This document shows, piece by piece, positions 35,953 through 43,473 of a stretch of DNA of 54,423 nt. The stretch's first letter is position 1. The number at the start of each line of letters is the position of its first letter. The notes beneath the pieces were generated by a model. That model made no database searches. It saw only the letters and a program-made list of their open reading frames with translations, and was not told the origin of the DNA. The stretch covers positions 69,721-124,143 of the forward strand of contig CALVNL010000002.1 of NCBI GenBank assembly GCA_944349655.1, read 5' to 3'. The position numbers and the translations under genes were made by a program. Origin of the DNA: an uncultured Clostridia bacterium. Its GTDB lineage: Bacteria; Bacillota; Clostridia; Christensenellales; DTU072.

Positions 35953-36682
35953 ATCCACCGCCCGAAAGAAATTGATTTAGAACGGACAGGAATATCCCGT
36001 GAGCTTCTATGTATGCGTAATGTCCCGCGCCTTTTATCACCACGAGACCGCTGCCTTCGATACGCCTGTGCATTCTCTTAGCCATATATATGGGCGTATC
36101 CTTGTCTTTGTCACCCCAAAAAAGCAAAACCGGCAAAGTTATTTTTTCCAGTTCCGCCGTCTGATCCTCGTTGACTACGTTGATAAACGTCTGCTTCATC
36201 GCTCCGCTTAGCACACGATAATCAGAACTTCCCGCTTTATGCGGAATATTCAGTTTTTTTAATAGTTTATGTCTGAAAACCTTACAGTAATACCGTATCC
36301 CTCTCCTCGGGCGAAGCCCTGCACCGTCGCAGATAACCACTCCGTCGAGAAGATAACCGTATTTTGCCGCAAGACGTAACGCCACACGTCCCCCGAAAGA
36401 GTGACCCACCACCGTTACCTTCGTCATACGATAGGCGTTTATTATATCCACGACGCCTTTGGCATAGTCTTCCACCGTAAGAGGATAATCAGGATGCGGC
36501 GTCTCCCCGAATCCGTAAAAATCCACCGTCGTTACCCGGCAATACTTGCCTACGAATTGCGCCGCACCCGAAAAAGAGAGGCTGCTCCCTCCCCAACCGT
36601 GCAAAAATATTACGTCTTTGCCTTGTCCGAATTGCCTGTGATAAATTAAAATAAGACCTCCTGCGAACTCCAATAAATGCAA
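35849..36682 (-). CDS. Alpha/beta hydrolase with unusual gene boundaries
   Basis: The fold is clear: oxyanion-hole motif 'FLHGWGGSS', nucleophile elbow 'VVGHSFGGRVALRL', an acid in 'LPVLLFWGDKDKDTP' and the last histidine in 'IKGAGHYAYIEA'. The expected family end is near 'FLSVLNQFLS'; here translation continues about 37 residues (G-G-G-Y-E-V-D...) through the start of the Mur ligase gene. The start is also odd. The first in-frame start is TTG at 36682 with AAGGA upstream, inside rimI, but a strong GGAGG (36657-36661) sits ten bases before ATT at 36646, where the protein would begin Y-H-R-Q-F-G-Q-G-K as relatives do. Its substrate is unknown. Confidence 0.85.
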   Translation of the reverse strand: MHLLEFAGGLILIYHRQFGQGKDVIFLHGWGGSSLSFSGAAQFVGKYCRVTTVDFYGFGETPHPDYPLTVEDYAKGVVDIINAYRMTKVTVVGHSFGGRVALRLAAKYGYLLDGVVICDGAGLRPRRGIRYYCKVFRHKLLKKLNIPHKAGSSDYRVLSGAMKQTFINVVNEDQTAELEKITLPVLLFWGDKDKDTPIYMAKRMHRRIEGSGLVVIKGAGHYAYIEAHGIFLSVLNQFLSGGGYEVDNRTDCRGAGRRDAIKISLPGAKRKLQNRNK

Positions 36683-37098
36683 CAGTTTTCCTTGTCGGAG
36701 TAATACCCTTTCCGAATTCCGACAAATTCAAAACCTGCCGCTTCGTAAAGTTTTCTCGCAGGTAAATTACTTTCTCTGACTTCCAGAGTAAATCTTTTTA
36801 CGCCGTATTTTTTCGCTTTTTCGGAAAAATCTTTTAATACGGCTTTAGCGTAACCTTGTCTGCGGTATTCTTTTCTTACCGCTATGTTCATAATATGACC
36901 TTCGTCGAGTACTTGTGCAAAACCGCCGTAAGCGACTACTTTTCCGTCCTCGCAAATTACGGTATAATGTTTGTTTTCCTGTCCGATTTCCGCACGGATA
37001 AGATTCTCGCTCCAGGCGTCGCCTCCGAAATACTCTTTTTCCAGTTCGGCTATCTGACCGATATATTCTTCTTTCAGAATATCCGCTATATAGCTCAT
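36646..37098 (-). CDS. rimI: Ribosomal protein S18-alanine N-acetyltransferase RimI
   Basis: RimI is a GNAT enzyme that acetylates the N-terminus of S18. The 150 residues include 'HIMNIAVRKEYRRQGYAKAVLKDF' (acetyl-CoA-binding R-x-x-G-x-A) and 'FTLEVRESNLPARKLYEAAGFEFVGIRKGYY', the latter typical of RimI. The start overlaps tsaB by four bases (ATGA). The tsaE-tsaB-rimI order is common across Bacillota and supports the name. Confidence 0.95.
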   Translation of the reverse strand: MSYIADILKEEYIGQIAELEKEYFGGDAWSENLIRAEIGQENKHYTVICEDGKVVAYGGFAQVLDEGHIMNIAVRKEYRRQGYAKAVLKDFSEKAKKYGVKRFTLEVRESNLPARKLYEAAGFEFVGIRKGYYSDKENCCIYWSSQEVLF

Positions 37099-37664
37099 AA
37101 CCCCTTTTCCCTTTCCGCAGAGGACTTTTTGAGATAAAAAGGTTTAGCTTGAGTACAGAACTCTCCTTTTTTAACTTTTTCCACGCAACAACGCAGCAAG
37201 TCCGAAGGGGTCGCTTCCTCGGCTCTGATCTTAAGGCAATCGTAAGACGCGACTTCTTCTTCCGTTAAAGCAAGATATTCGCTTTTCCCTTCCTCGAATA
37301 TTCCGCAATAAAAATTAGCGTGTTTGCAGTCCAGAGTAACCATAGTCTTCCCTTCTTTTCCGCAATAAGGAATTTCCAAAGAAGTCGCTTCAACTATTTT
37401 TTTACCCGTTGCAAACGCAAAGGCGTTGACGGTGGCTACTCCCACCCTTATACCCGTGAATGACCCCGGTCCTACGACTACTCCGAAATAATCGAGGTCT
37501 CTTATGGTCAAGCCGTTTTTTGCCAAAAGTGCGTCAATATGTCTTAAAAGTACGGAGTTGTGCTTTTTCGCACCTTTTTCACTTACGAAAAAATCTTCCT
37601 TATCGTCTTTTTTCAGGGCAAGAATAATAGACTCCGCCGTAGTATCGATAGCTAAAAGTATCAT
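37095..37664 (-). CDS. tsaB: tRNA threonylcarbamoyladenosine biosynthesis protein TsaB
   Basis: TsaB works with TsaD and TsaE to make t6A at position 37 of ANN-decoding tRNAs. The ASKHA-type N-terminus 'MILLAIDTTAESIILALKK', then 'KKHNSVLLRHIDALL' and 'FGVVVGPGSFTGIRVGVATVNAFA' are diagnostic. At 189 residues it is shorter than the 230 of many TsaB proteins, with a reduced C-terminal half. It overlaps both neighbours by four bases (ATGA). No tsaD is in the window. Confidence 0.95.
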   Translation of the reverse strand: MILLAIDTTAESIILALKKDDKEDFFVSEKGAKKHNSVLLRHIDALLAKNGLTIRDLDYFGVVVGPGSFTGIRVGVATVNAFAFATGKKIVEATSLEIPYCGKEGKTMVTLDCKHANFYCGIFEEGKSEYLALTEEEVASYDCLKIRAEEATPSDLLRCCVEKVKKGEFCTQAKPFYLKKSSAEREKGL

Positions 37665-38074
37665 AGTTCCACCCCCTTGACGGTAAATTTCCTTTCGTTC
37701 TCCCCGACGTATTCTATATCCACGGTTATGGTGTTTTTGAGCGAAGGAAACTTATTCCATTCGATGACGCAAACTCCTTCGGGATCGTATAAAAGTTCAT
37801 CAAGCCCCAATTCCTCGGTTTCAGACGGGTCAACTATCCTATACATATCGAAATGATATAATCTGAGCCTGCCCTTATACTCTTTCATAATAGTAAAAGT
37901 GGGACTGGTAACTGTTTCGGCAATTCCCAGTCCCTTTGCAAGTCCTTTGGTAAACGTCGTTTTACCCGCACCCAATTGTCCGTTCAACAATATTACTTCG
38001 CCTCCGCAAAGTTTTTCCGCAATACGTGAACTGAGTGCGGCGGTTTCCGCTTCGCTATGCGTCGTTATCGTCAT
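37661..38074 (-). CDS. tsaE: tRNA threonylcarbamoyladenosine biosynthesis ATPase TsaE
   Basis: TsaE is the ATPase needed for turnover of the TsaBD complex in t6A synthesis. Walker A 'GQLGAGKTTFTKGL' lies at about 32-45, followed by 'VTSPTFTIMKEYKG', 'LYHFDMYRI' and 'VCVIEWNKF'. The 137-residue length is normal. Its start lies 20 nt inside the end of the ECF transporter gene in another frame, and it overlaps tsaB by four bases. Confidence 0.96.
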   Translation of the reverse strand: MTITTHSEAETAALSSRIAEKLCGGEVILLNGQLGAGKTTFTKGLAKGLGIAETVTSPTFTIMKEYKGRLRLYHFDMYRIVDPSETEELGLDELLYDPEGVCVIEWNKFPSLKNTITVDIEYVGENERKFTVKGVEL

Positions 38075-38825
38075 TTTTTATTACCGTTTCGTCGGAAACT
38101 TCCTCCACGGGCGTCTGCCCTTCTTTCTCCTCGGAGGAGATTTCCTTCCCGTAAAAAGAAACTTCGGTCGTAGATTCGGTTACCGTTACGTCCTTATTCT
38201 CGTCGTTTACTACGTTTTTATCCTTGCTCTTTTTTCCGGAGGAATATTTTCCCGTATGGAAAATGTAATCGAAAAGTTTACTGAGCCTTTTGTAAAAAAG
38301 AAAAGTAGCCACGGAATTTGCACCGACTTTGATGAGGTTAAACGCTACTATGTATCCGAGTAAATCGATAACGACGGCTCTCGGAGCCCCCATAAAAATC
38401 GGAGTCAAAATGATATTCCAGAGTATCATTCCCACGATCCAGGCGATTATTCCGCTGCCCATAGCAACCAGGGCACCTTTGAAAGTCCTGTGCTTTTCGT
38501 AAATCAGTCCGGCTACTATAACGTAAATTCCCGTAGCGAAAATGTGCATCAGTATTCCGATAAAACCGCTTCCCGCACTGACCGTTACGCCCTGAATTAC
38601 GCTGACTACCACAGTCATTATAATTCCTGCAAAAGTTCCGTACATAAACGTGCCGAGAAAAATCGGTATATCCGCCATATCGTATTCCAGAAAAGCTACC
38701 TGCGGAAATATCGACACGTGTAAAACCAACGCAAGCACCACGGCGAGGGCGGAAAGTACCGCCATCCCCGCTATCTGCTTGGTCGTAAGTCTGAAAAAGT
38801 TTTTTACCGTTTCTTTAACTTTCAT
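38055..38825 (-). CDS. ECF transporter S component, RibU-like
   Basis: The first 190 residues form five or six membrane helices typical of vitamin-binding S components: 'LSALAVVLALVLHVSIF', 'DMADIPIFLGTFMYGTFAGIIMTVVVSVIQG', 'GSGFIGILMHIFATGIYVIVAGLIYEKHR', and 'VGANSVATFLFYKRLSKLF' at the end. The 'DIP...G...G...V...IQ' pattern and overall layout suggest riboflavin, but substrate prediction is weak and no FMN riboswitch is present. Odd here is a hydrophilic tail of about 60 residues (about 196-256) rich in K, E, D and T, longer than usual. The energising ECF module is not in the window. The promoter is in the end of trpB. Confidence 0.85.
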   Translation of the reverse strand: MKVKETVKNFFRLTTKQIAGMAVLSALAVVLALVLHVSIFPQVAFLEYDMADIPIFLGTFMYGTFAGIIMTVVVSVIQGVTVSAGSGFIGILMHIFATGIYVIVAGLIYEKHRTFKGALVAMGSGIIAWIVGMILWNIILTPIFMGAPRAVVIDLLGYIVAFNLIKVGANSVATFLFYKRLSKLFDYIFHTGKYSSGKKSKDKNVVNDENKDVTVTESTTEVSFYGKEISSEEKEGQTPVEEVSDETVIKNDDNDA

Positions 38826-38857
38826 TTTAGTTTACCTTAGTACAGATATAATTACAA

Positions 38858-38886
38858 ATTATACTATTTATTTTGAGGAATGTCGA
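38858..38886 (-). promoter_or_regulatory. Sigma-A promoter of the ECF-tsaE-tsaB-rimI-hydrolase-Mur ligase-ddl operon
   Basis: TCGACA (38881-38886), a 17-nt spacer and TATAAT (38858-38863) lie on the minus strand. The -35 is inside the last codons of trpB and the -10 follows its stop, giving the downstream operon a start independent of the T-box. Confidence 0.7.
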
Positions 38887-40246
38887 GTATACTTGCAAAA
38901 CCTCTCTGTAAATCTTCGTCGGTAGGGATATAATCCGTCATCGTACCGTCGTTGTAAGCTTTATAGGCGGTCATATCGAAATAGCCTGTTCCGGTAAGTC
39001 CGAAAAGAATGGTCTTCTTCTCGTTACGCTCTTTACATTTCAGCGCTTCGTCGATAGCCACGCTGATTGCGTGAGCGGATTCGGGCGCAGGTAAAATTCC
39101 TTCGCAACGGGCGAATTTTTCCGCCGCTTCGAAAACTTTAGTCTGTTCCACGGATACGGCTTCCATATATCCGTCATGATACAGCTTTGAAACAATCGGG
39201 CTCATTCCGTGATAGCGCAGTCCGCCTGCGTGGTTAGCCGAAGGCATAAAGCCGCAACCGAGAGTGTACATTCTCATAAGAGGAGTAGTCTTTCCGGTAT
39301 CGCCGAAATCGTAAACGTACTTTCCTCTGGTCATCGAAGGACAGCTGGCAGGTTCCACGGCTATAAAACGAATATCGTTCTTACCTTTGAGTTTGTCACC
39401 CATAAACGGGCTGATCAGACCCCCTAAGTTGCTTCCTCCGCCGGCGCAACCGATTATTATATCGGGCGTTACGCCGTATTTTTCCAAAGCCGCCTTGCTC
39501 TCCAATCCGATAATGGACTGGTGCAAAACCACGTGATCGAGAACACTTCCCAGAACGTATTTACAGTTTTCGGTCTTTACCGCTTTCTCTATGGCTTCGC
39601 TTATGGCGCAACCTAAACTGCCGCCTGTGGTGGGAAATTCCGCTAAAATTTTTCTGCCTACCTCGGTGGTGTCGGACGGGCTTGCCACTACGTTGGCGCC
39701 GTAAGTACGCATAACTTCTTTACGATGCGGTTTCTGCTCGCTGCTGACCTTAACCATATAAACGGTAAGATCCAATCCGTAAAAAGCGCACGCCATACTT
39801 AATGCCGTCCCCCATTGTCCCGCTCCCGTTTCGGTAGTAAGATGGGTAAGTCCCTGCTGTTTGGCATAATATACTTGCGCCACTGCGGAATTGAGTTTAT
39901 GACTTCCCGAAGTGTTGTTTCCTTCGAATTTGTAATATATATGCGCAGGCGTATCCAGTAACTTTTCCAACCAGTAGGCTCTTACCATGGGCGACGGACG
40001 GAACATCTTGTAAAATTCCACTATTCCTTCGGGAATATCGATGTATTCGTCGGTCTGATTGAGTTCCTGTTCTATAAGCTCGTCGCAGAAAACTCCGCGA
40101 AGATCGTCGGCGGTGCAGGGTTTCAACGTAGCGGGATTGAGGAAAGGGTCGTGTTTTTCCTTCATTGCCGCACGCACGTTGTACCACTGTCTGGGAATCT
40201 CGTTTTCGGTAAGATAGATCTTGGTGGGTACGGTTTTGTCTGACAT
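38864..40246 (-). CDS. trpB: TrpB2-type tryptophan synthase beta chain
   Basis: The PLP enzyme condenses indole with serine to make tryptophan. At 460 residues with 'WYNVRAAM', 'RPSPMVRAYWLEKLL', PLP lysine in 'GNNTSGSHKLNSA' (about K117), 'ETGAGQWGTALSMACAFYGLDL' and 'GCAGGGSNLGGL', it belongs to the TrpB2 branch, which works without TrpA. The ATG at 40246 follows AAAGGAG; the frame upstream to 40294 has no supported start. No other trp gene is in the window. A tRNA-Trp T-box leader controls it, so the cell turns it on when tryptophan is short, probably to use indole from outside. Confidence 0.95.
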   Translation of the reverse strand: MSDKTVPTKIYLTENEIPRQWYNVRAAMKEKHDPFLNPATLKPCTADDLRGVFCDELIEQELNQTDEYIDIPEGIVEFYKMFRPSPMVRAYWLEKLLDTPAHIYYKFEGNNTSGSHKLNSAVAQVYYAKQQGLTHLTTETGAGQWGTALSMACAFYGLDLTVYMVKVSSEQKPHRKEVMRTYGANVVASPSDTTEVGRKILAEFPTTGGSLGCAISEAIEKAVKTENCKYVLGSVLDHVVLHQSIIGLESKAALEKYGVTPDIIIGCAGGGSNLGGLISPFMGDKLKGKNDIRFIAVEPASCPSMTRGKYVYDFGDTGKTTPLMRMYTLGCGFMPSANHAGGLRYHGMSPIVSKLYHDGYMEAVSVEQTKVFEAAEKFARCEGILPAPESAHAISVAIDEALKCKERNEKKTILFGLTGTGYFDMTAYKAYNDGTMTDYIPTDEDLQRGFASILDIPQNK

Positions 40247-40295
40247 AATTGCTTTTCTCCTTTCTTTTATTTCATAATTTTCCCTTTTTTCCAAA

Positions 40296-40556
40296 TAAAA
40301 AATCGCCCCAAGTTTGGGACGAATTGTTTACAATCGTGGTGCCACCCAAATTCGTTGCGTTTCCGCAACCTTATTTAACGAGTACTATCATACTCTCTCC
40401 TTCTTACGCGGGAGTCACGTCAAAAACTACTCTTTCCATTTCGCCTTTGCCCTCGGCAGTCCATTCGTTACGGTTCGCTTGTTCGGTCGCACCAACCCCG
40501 AACTCTCTGAAAAACAATTCCGCAATTACTACTCTGCGTCAACGGTTTATTAAATT
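40296..40556 (-). promoter_or_regulatory. T-box riboswitch, tRNA-Trp specific (specifier UGG), in the 388-nt gap before trpB
   Basis: The leader has all landmarks of a T-box. Stem I contains AGAGAG and a GGTTGGTGCGACC-type apical region; the specifier loop reads GAA-TGG-ACT with UGG (Trp codon) at 40461-40463. The T-box proper GGGTGGCACCACG is at 40335-40347, whose TGGC (40341-40344) would pair with an acceptor end having discriminator G, as tRNA-Trp has. A terminator TCGTCCCAA/TTGGGGCGA followed by TTTTTT ends the leader at about 40296. Uncharged tRNA-Trp would stabilise the antiterminator and allow trpB transcription. Confidence 0.93.
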
Positions 40557-40562
40557 ATTTTC

Positions 40563-40591
40563 ATAATAACACTCCTAAAAATCGCTGTCAA
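40563..40591 (-). promoter_or_regulatory. Sigma-A promoter of the T-box/trpB transcript
   Basis: TTGACA (40586-40591), a 17-nt spacer and TATTAT (40563-40568) lie on the minus strand, with transcription predicted to start near 40556. Confidence 0.85.
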
Positions 40592-40634
40592 TCGTTTTCA
40601 AAAAAATTTTTCATAATTTTTCAGAGGAATTATT

Positions 40635-41411
40635 TTACAATCCCGACTCGGGAAAACAATGCGCTTGCACCTGATTGAGATAACGGAAACCTTCGGCACG
40701 AAAACGGAAACTTTTCCAACCGAAACGTGTAGCACGTAAATTCAGATAAAAAGTCAATGCCTTAAAATAGGCTTTTTCTTCCTCCGTTTTGCAAGGGAAT
40801 TGACTTTTATGCAAAAGGATGCTCTGAAGTCTTGCAGCTCCGCAACCGGTGGTTTTGACGTAAGTGTCGGGACGGGAGGTAAAATAAAAAGCTATTCCCT
40901 TTACCGGAGAAAACTCCAGTCCGCTTTCACGCATCTGCGCAGGCACGCCGCTCCTTAAAAAAGCCCTCGCCGCAGCAAGTCCCGCCTTGACGTGATCGGT
41001 ATGCAATTCGCTCGAAACGTAAGGGTCGGGTGCAAATACGTAATCGGGTTTGTATGCCGATATGACTTTCTGAATTTCTTTTGACAGGTTTTCGACATCG
41101 TAGTCTCCTCCGTCGCAAAACGGAAGGAACTCGATTTCTTTAACGCCGAGTAAAGTGGCGGAAGCCATACTTTCTTTTTTACGGACGGTGATTTTTTCCT
41201 CGTCGCTTAAAAGTTCGTCGTCAATACCGTACCTTCCGTCGGTACATATCAAAAACTTGACTTCTTTTCCCTTTTTCGTTAGTTTATAAACCGTCTCCCC
41301 TGCGCCTATTTCTATATCGTCGGGATGCGGACCTATAAAAAGATATTTCCTTCCGTCGGTCAGTTTTCCCGAACGACTTACTTTAATCAACAATTTATCG
41401 ATTATAGACAT
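40635..41411 (-). CDS. PIG-L/LmbE family deacetylase
   Basis: The family removes N-acetyl groups from GlcNAc-type substrates (for example in glycolipid or thiol synthesis) using zinc. The 258 residues have the metal-binding 'PHPDDIE' (H29, D31, D32) and the second 'HTDH' near residue 139, with 'ICTDGRYGIDDE' between them. The end 'FGWKSFRFRAEGFRYLNQVQAHCFPESGL' is close to the BshB-like and clostridial PIG-L forms. No bacillithiol partner (bshA or bshC) is in the window, so the substrate is open. AAAGGAG precedes the ATG. The gene lies downstream of a 75-residue protein after a terminator hairpin. Confidence 0.92.
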   Translation of the reverse strand: MSIIDKLLIKVSRSGKLTDGRKYLFIGPHPDDIEIGAGETVYKLTKKGKEVKFLICTDGRYGIDDELLSDEEKITVRKKESMASATLLGVKEIEFLPFCDGGDYDVENLSKEIQKVISAYKPDYVFAPDPYVSSELHTDHVKAGLAAARAFLRSGVPAQMRESGLEFSPVKGIAFYFTSRPDTYVKTTGCGAARLQSILLHKSQFPCKTEEEKAYFKALTFYLNLRATRFGWKSFRFRAEGFRYLNQVQAHCFPESGL

Positions 41412-41426
41412 CGGCTTCTCCTTTGG

Positions 41427-41448
41427 AAAAAAGCACCTTTCGGTGCTT
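41427..41448 (-). terminator. Terminator-like hairpin between the 75-residue gene and the PIG-L gene
   Basis: AAGCACC (41431-41437) pairs with GGTGCTT (41442-41448) around a GAAA tetraloop on the minus strand and is followed by TTTTTT. The PIG-L ribosome binding site comes directly after it, so expression of that gene must rely on read-through or a promoter not seen. Confidence 0.75.
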
Positions 41449-41453
41449 GTCTC

Positions 41454-41681
41454 TTATTTTTTCGACGAATCGGGATCGTCGTCCACTTTTTTAATTGCGG
41501 CGTTGATATCTTTCAGTTCACGATAGGCTTTCAGATATTGGTCGATATAAGTATTGCGGTACGCCCTGTAATATTCGGCAAAATAATTCCTTTCCCCGTT
41601 TTCCAGAATAACGGGTTCGGGCGGAGCGAGTTCGAATTTATATTCTTTTTCTTCGTTCCCTTTCTTTTTCCTTTTTCTCAT
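41454..41681 (-). CDS. Small basic/acidic hypothetical protein, 75 residues
   Basis: I do not recognise this protein. It starts at ATG six bases after GGAGG. The N-terminus is strongly basic (M-R-K-R-K-K-K-G), then comes a proline-bearing segment 'FELAPPEPVILENGERN', a tyrosine-rich helix 'YFAEYYRAYRNTYIDQYLKAYRELKDINAAIKKV' and an acidic end. It is probably soluble with no signal peptide. It has its own promoter (41728-41756) and is followed by a terminator. Confidence 0.75.
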   Translation of the reverse strand: MRKRKKKGNEEKEYKFELAPPEPVILENGERNYFAEYYRAYRNTYIDQYLKAYRELKDINAAIKKVDDDPDSSKK

Positions 41682-41727
41682 ACCTGTCCTCCAAAATATC
41701 TGAGATAACCTAAGGATTTACCGCATT

Positions 41728-41756
41728 ATGATACCATACCTTCGTAAAAAAGGCAA
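41728..41756 (-). promoter_or_regulatory. Sigma-A promoter of the 75-residue protein gene
   Basis: TTGCCT (41751-41756), a 17-nt spacer and TATCAT (41728-41733) lie on the minus strand, giving a leader of about 40 nt. Confidence 0.65.
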
Positions 41757-41807
41757 CCGACATAACGGGAATTCCACGCAACAAAACGACGTATAGGAAT
41801 TAACGCA

Positions 41808-41841
41808 TTATTCCGCCGCAGGAATAATTGCGGCGGAATAA
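41808..41841. terminator. Strong stem-loop downstream of gpmI
   Basis: TTATTCCGCCGCA (41808-41820) pairs perfectly with TGCGGCGGAATAA (41829-41841) across an 8-nt loop. It follows the gpmI stop, but the minus strand has no T-tract after it, so it may protect the mRNA 3' end or act as a poor terminator. Confidence 0.55.
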
Positions 41842-41855
41842 AAATAATTTTTTTA

Positions 41856-43382
41856 TCAATAAAGCGCTTTACCGGTCATTTCGGCAGGCTGACTGAGTCC
41901 CATAACTTTGAGCAAGGTGGGAGCTATGTCGGCAAGGGTTCCTTCGTGAAGTTTCACGTCTCCGGCATTGACCAGAACAAGAGGAACGGGATTGGTGGTA
42001 TGTGCGGTAAAGGGCGAACCGTCCGCTTCATACATCTTATCGGCATTCCCGTGGTCTGCGGTAACTATAGCCGCGCCGCCCGTAGCGACTATTGCGTCGA
42101 TAACTTTTTTAAGACATTCGTCCACGGCTTTGACTGCCTTGACCGCAGCGTCGAATACTCCGGTATGACCTACCATATCGCAGTTAGCGAAATTAAGTAT
42201 CATAACGTCGTAAACGCCTTTCTTAATCTCTTCGACGGCTCTGTCCGCCACTTCGTAGGCGCTCATCTCGGGTTTTAAGTCGTATGTTGCCACCTTCGGG
42301 GAAGGAATAAGCACTCTCGTTTCGTTTTCGTTGGGTTTTTCCACCCCTCCGTTAAAGAAGAAAGTGACGTGCGCATACTTCTCCGTCTCCGCTATACGTA
42401 ACTGACTTAATCCGCATTTGGCAAGATATTCGCCCAACGTATTGGTCAAAGTCTGAGGTTTGAAAGCGGTGTCGAGGTGTCCGGCGAAGGACGCGTCGTA
42501 CTGGGTCATACCTACATAAACCGGAGATAAAAATCCCGCTTTTCTGGGGAAAGCGTCGAAGTCTTCCATTATAAACGCACGGGAAATTTCTCTCGCTCTG
42601 TCGGGACGGAAATTAAAGAAAATTATGCTGTCGCCTTTTTCTATCAAAGCAACGGGACTACCGTCTTTTACCACAACTTTGGGTACGACGAATTCGTCGG
42701 TAACGCCCTCATCGTAACTTTTTCTGACGGCTTCTTCGGCGTCGGTAACGATTTCACCTTCTCCCAGCGTAAGTGCGTTATAGGCTTTTTCCACCCTTTC
42801 CCAACGATTATCCCTGTCCATTGCGTAAAATCTGCCCGAAATCGAAGCGATTTTTCCGAATTGCTCCTTGTCCATAAATTCCTGCAGGGTATGGATAAAA
42901 TCCGCTCCGCTCTTGGGCGGCACGTCTCTTCCGTCCAGGAAACAATGTACGTATATATCGTCCAGACCTTCTTTCTTCGCCATTTTGATTATGGCAAAAA
43001 GATGTTCGAGATGGGAATGTACCCCTCCGTCGCTCAAAAGTCCGAAAGTATGGAGTTTTTTACCGTTTTTCAAAGCGCTGTGCATTGCGTTGAGCAAAAC
43101 TTCGTTGGTAAAGAAATCTCCGTCTTTAATGGATTTGGTAATTCTGGTAAGCTCCTGATAAACCACGCGACCCGCTCCCATATTGAGATGTCCGACTTCG
43201 CTGTTTCCCATCTGACCGTCGGGAAGTCCTACGTCCATACCCGAAGCGCCCAGCTGGGTGTGCGGATATTTTTTGATAAGGGCGTTGAAATTCTCTACGC
43301 CTGCCGCTTCTATTGCGTTGCCGTAAGAGGAATGATTGATACCGAATCCGTCCAGTATAATTAAACCGTATGTCTTTTTCAT
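41856..43382 (-). CDS. gpmI: 2,3-bisphosphoglycerate-independent phosphoglycerate mutase
   Basis: The enzyme interconverts 3- and 2-phosphoglycerate using two Mn2+ ions and a phosphoserine. The motifs are 'LIILDGFGINHSSYGNAI' with metal ligand D11, the serine nucleophile S61 in 'QMGNSEVGHLNMGAGRVVYQ', 'HVHCFLDGRD'-type 'VHCFLDGRDVPPKSG', and 'ANCDMVGHTG' and 'VTADHGNADKM' for the second metal site. The protein is 508 residues, standard. ATG at 43382 with GGAGAG upstream gives the normal N-terminus. It follows tpiA by 91 nt in a glycolytic operon. Confidence 0.98.
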   Translation of the reverse strand: MKKTYGLIILDGFGINHSSYGNAIEAAGVENFNALIKKYPHTQLGASGMDVGLPDGQMGNSEVGHLNMGAGRVVYQELTRITKSIKDGDFFTNEVLLNAMHSALKNGKKLHTFGLLSDGGVHSHLEHLFAIIKMAKKEGLDDIYVHCFLDGRDVPPKSGADFIHTLQEFMDKEQFGKIASISGRFYAMDRDNRWERVEKAYNALTLGEGEIVTDAEEAVRKSYDEGVTDEFVVPKVVVKDGSPVALIEKGDSIIFFNFRPDRAREISRAFIMEDFDAFPRKAGFLSPVYVGMTQYDASFAGHLDTAFKPQTLTNTLGEYLAKCGLSQLRIAETEKYAHVTFFFNGGVEKPNENETRVLIPSPKVATYDLKPEMSAYEVADRAVEEIKKGVYDVMILNFANCDMVGHTGVFDAAVKAVKAVDECLKKVIDAIVATGGAAIVTADHGNADKMYEADGSPFTAHTTNPVPLVLVNAGDVKLHEGTLADIAPTLLKVMGLSQPAEMTGKALY

Positions 43383-43473
43383 ATAATCTCTCCATTTCGA
43401 ATAACGCAAATTCCCGTCCCGGCGGAAATTTGCGTTACCGTAAATTTTTATTCCGATATTTCAGTCAATTTTC

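Noticed and set aside
38826-38863. FMN riboswitch for the RibU-like transporter
   Set aside because: The gap of 38 nt is far too short and no RFN sequence is present.
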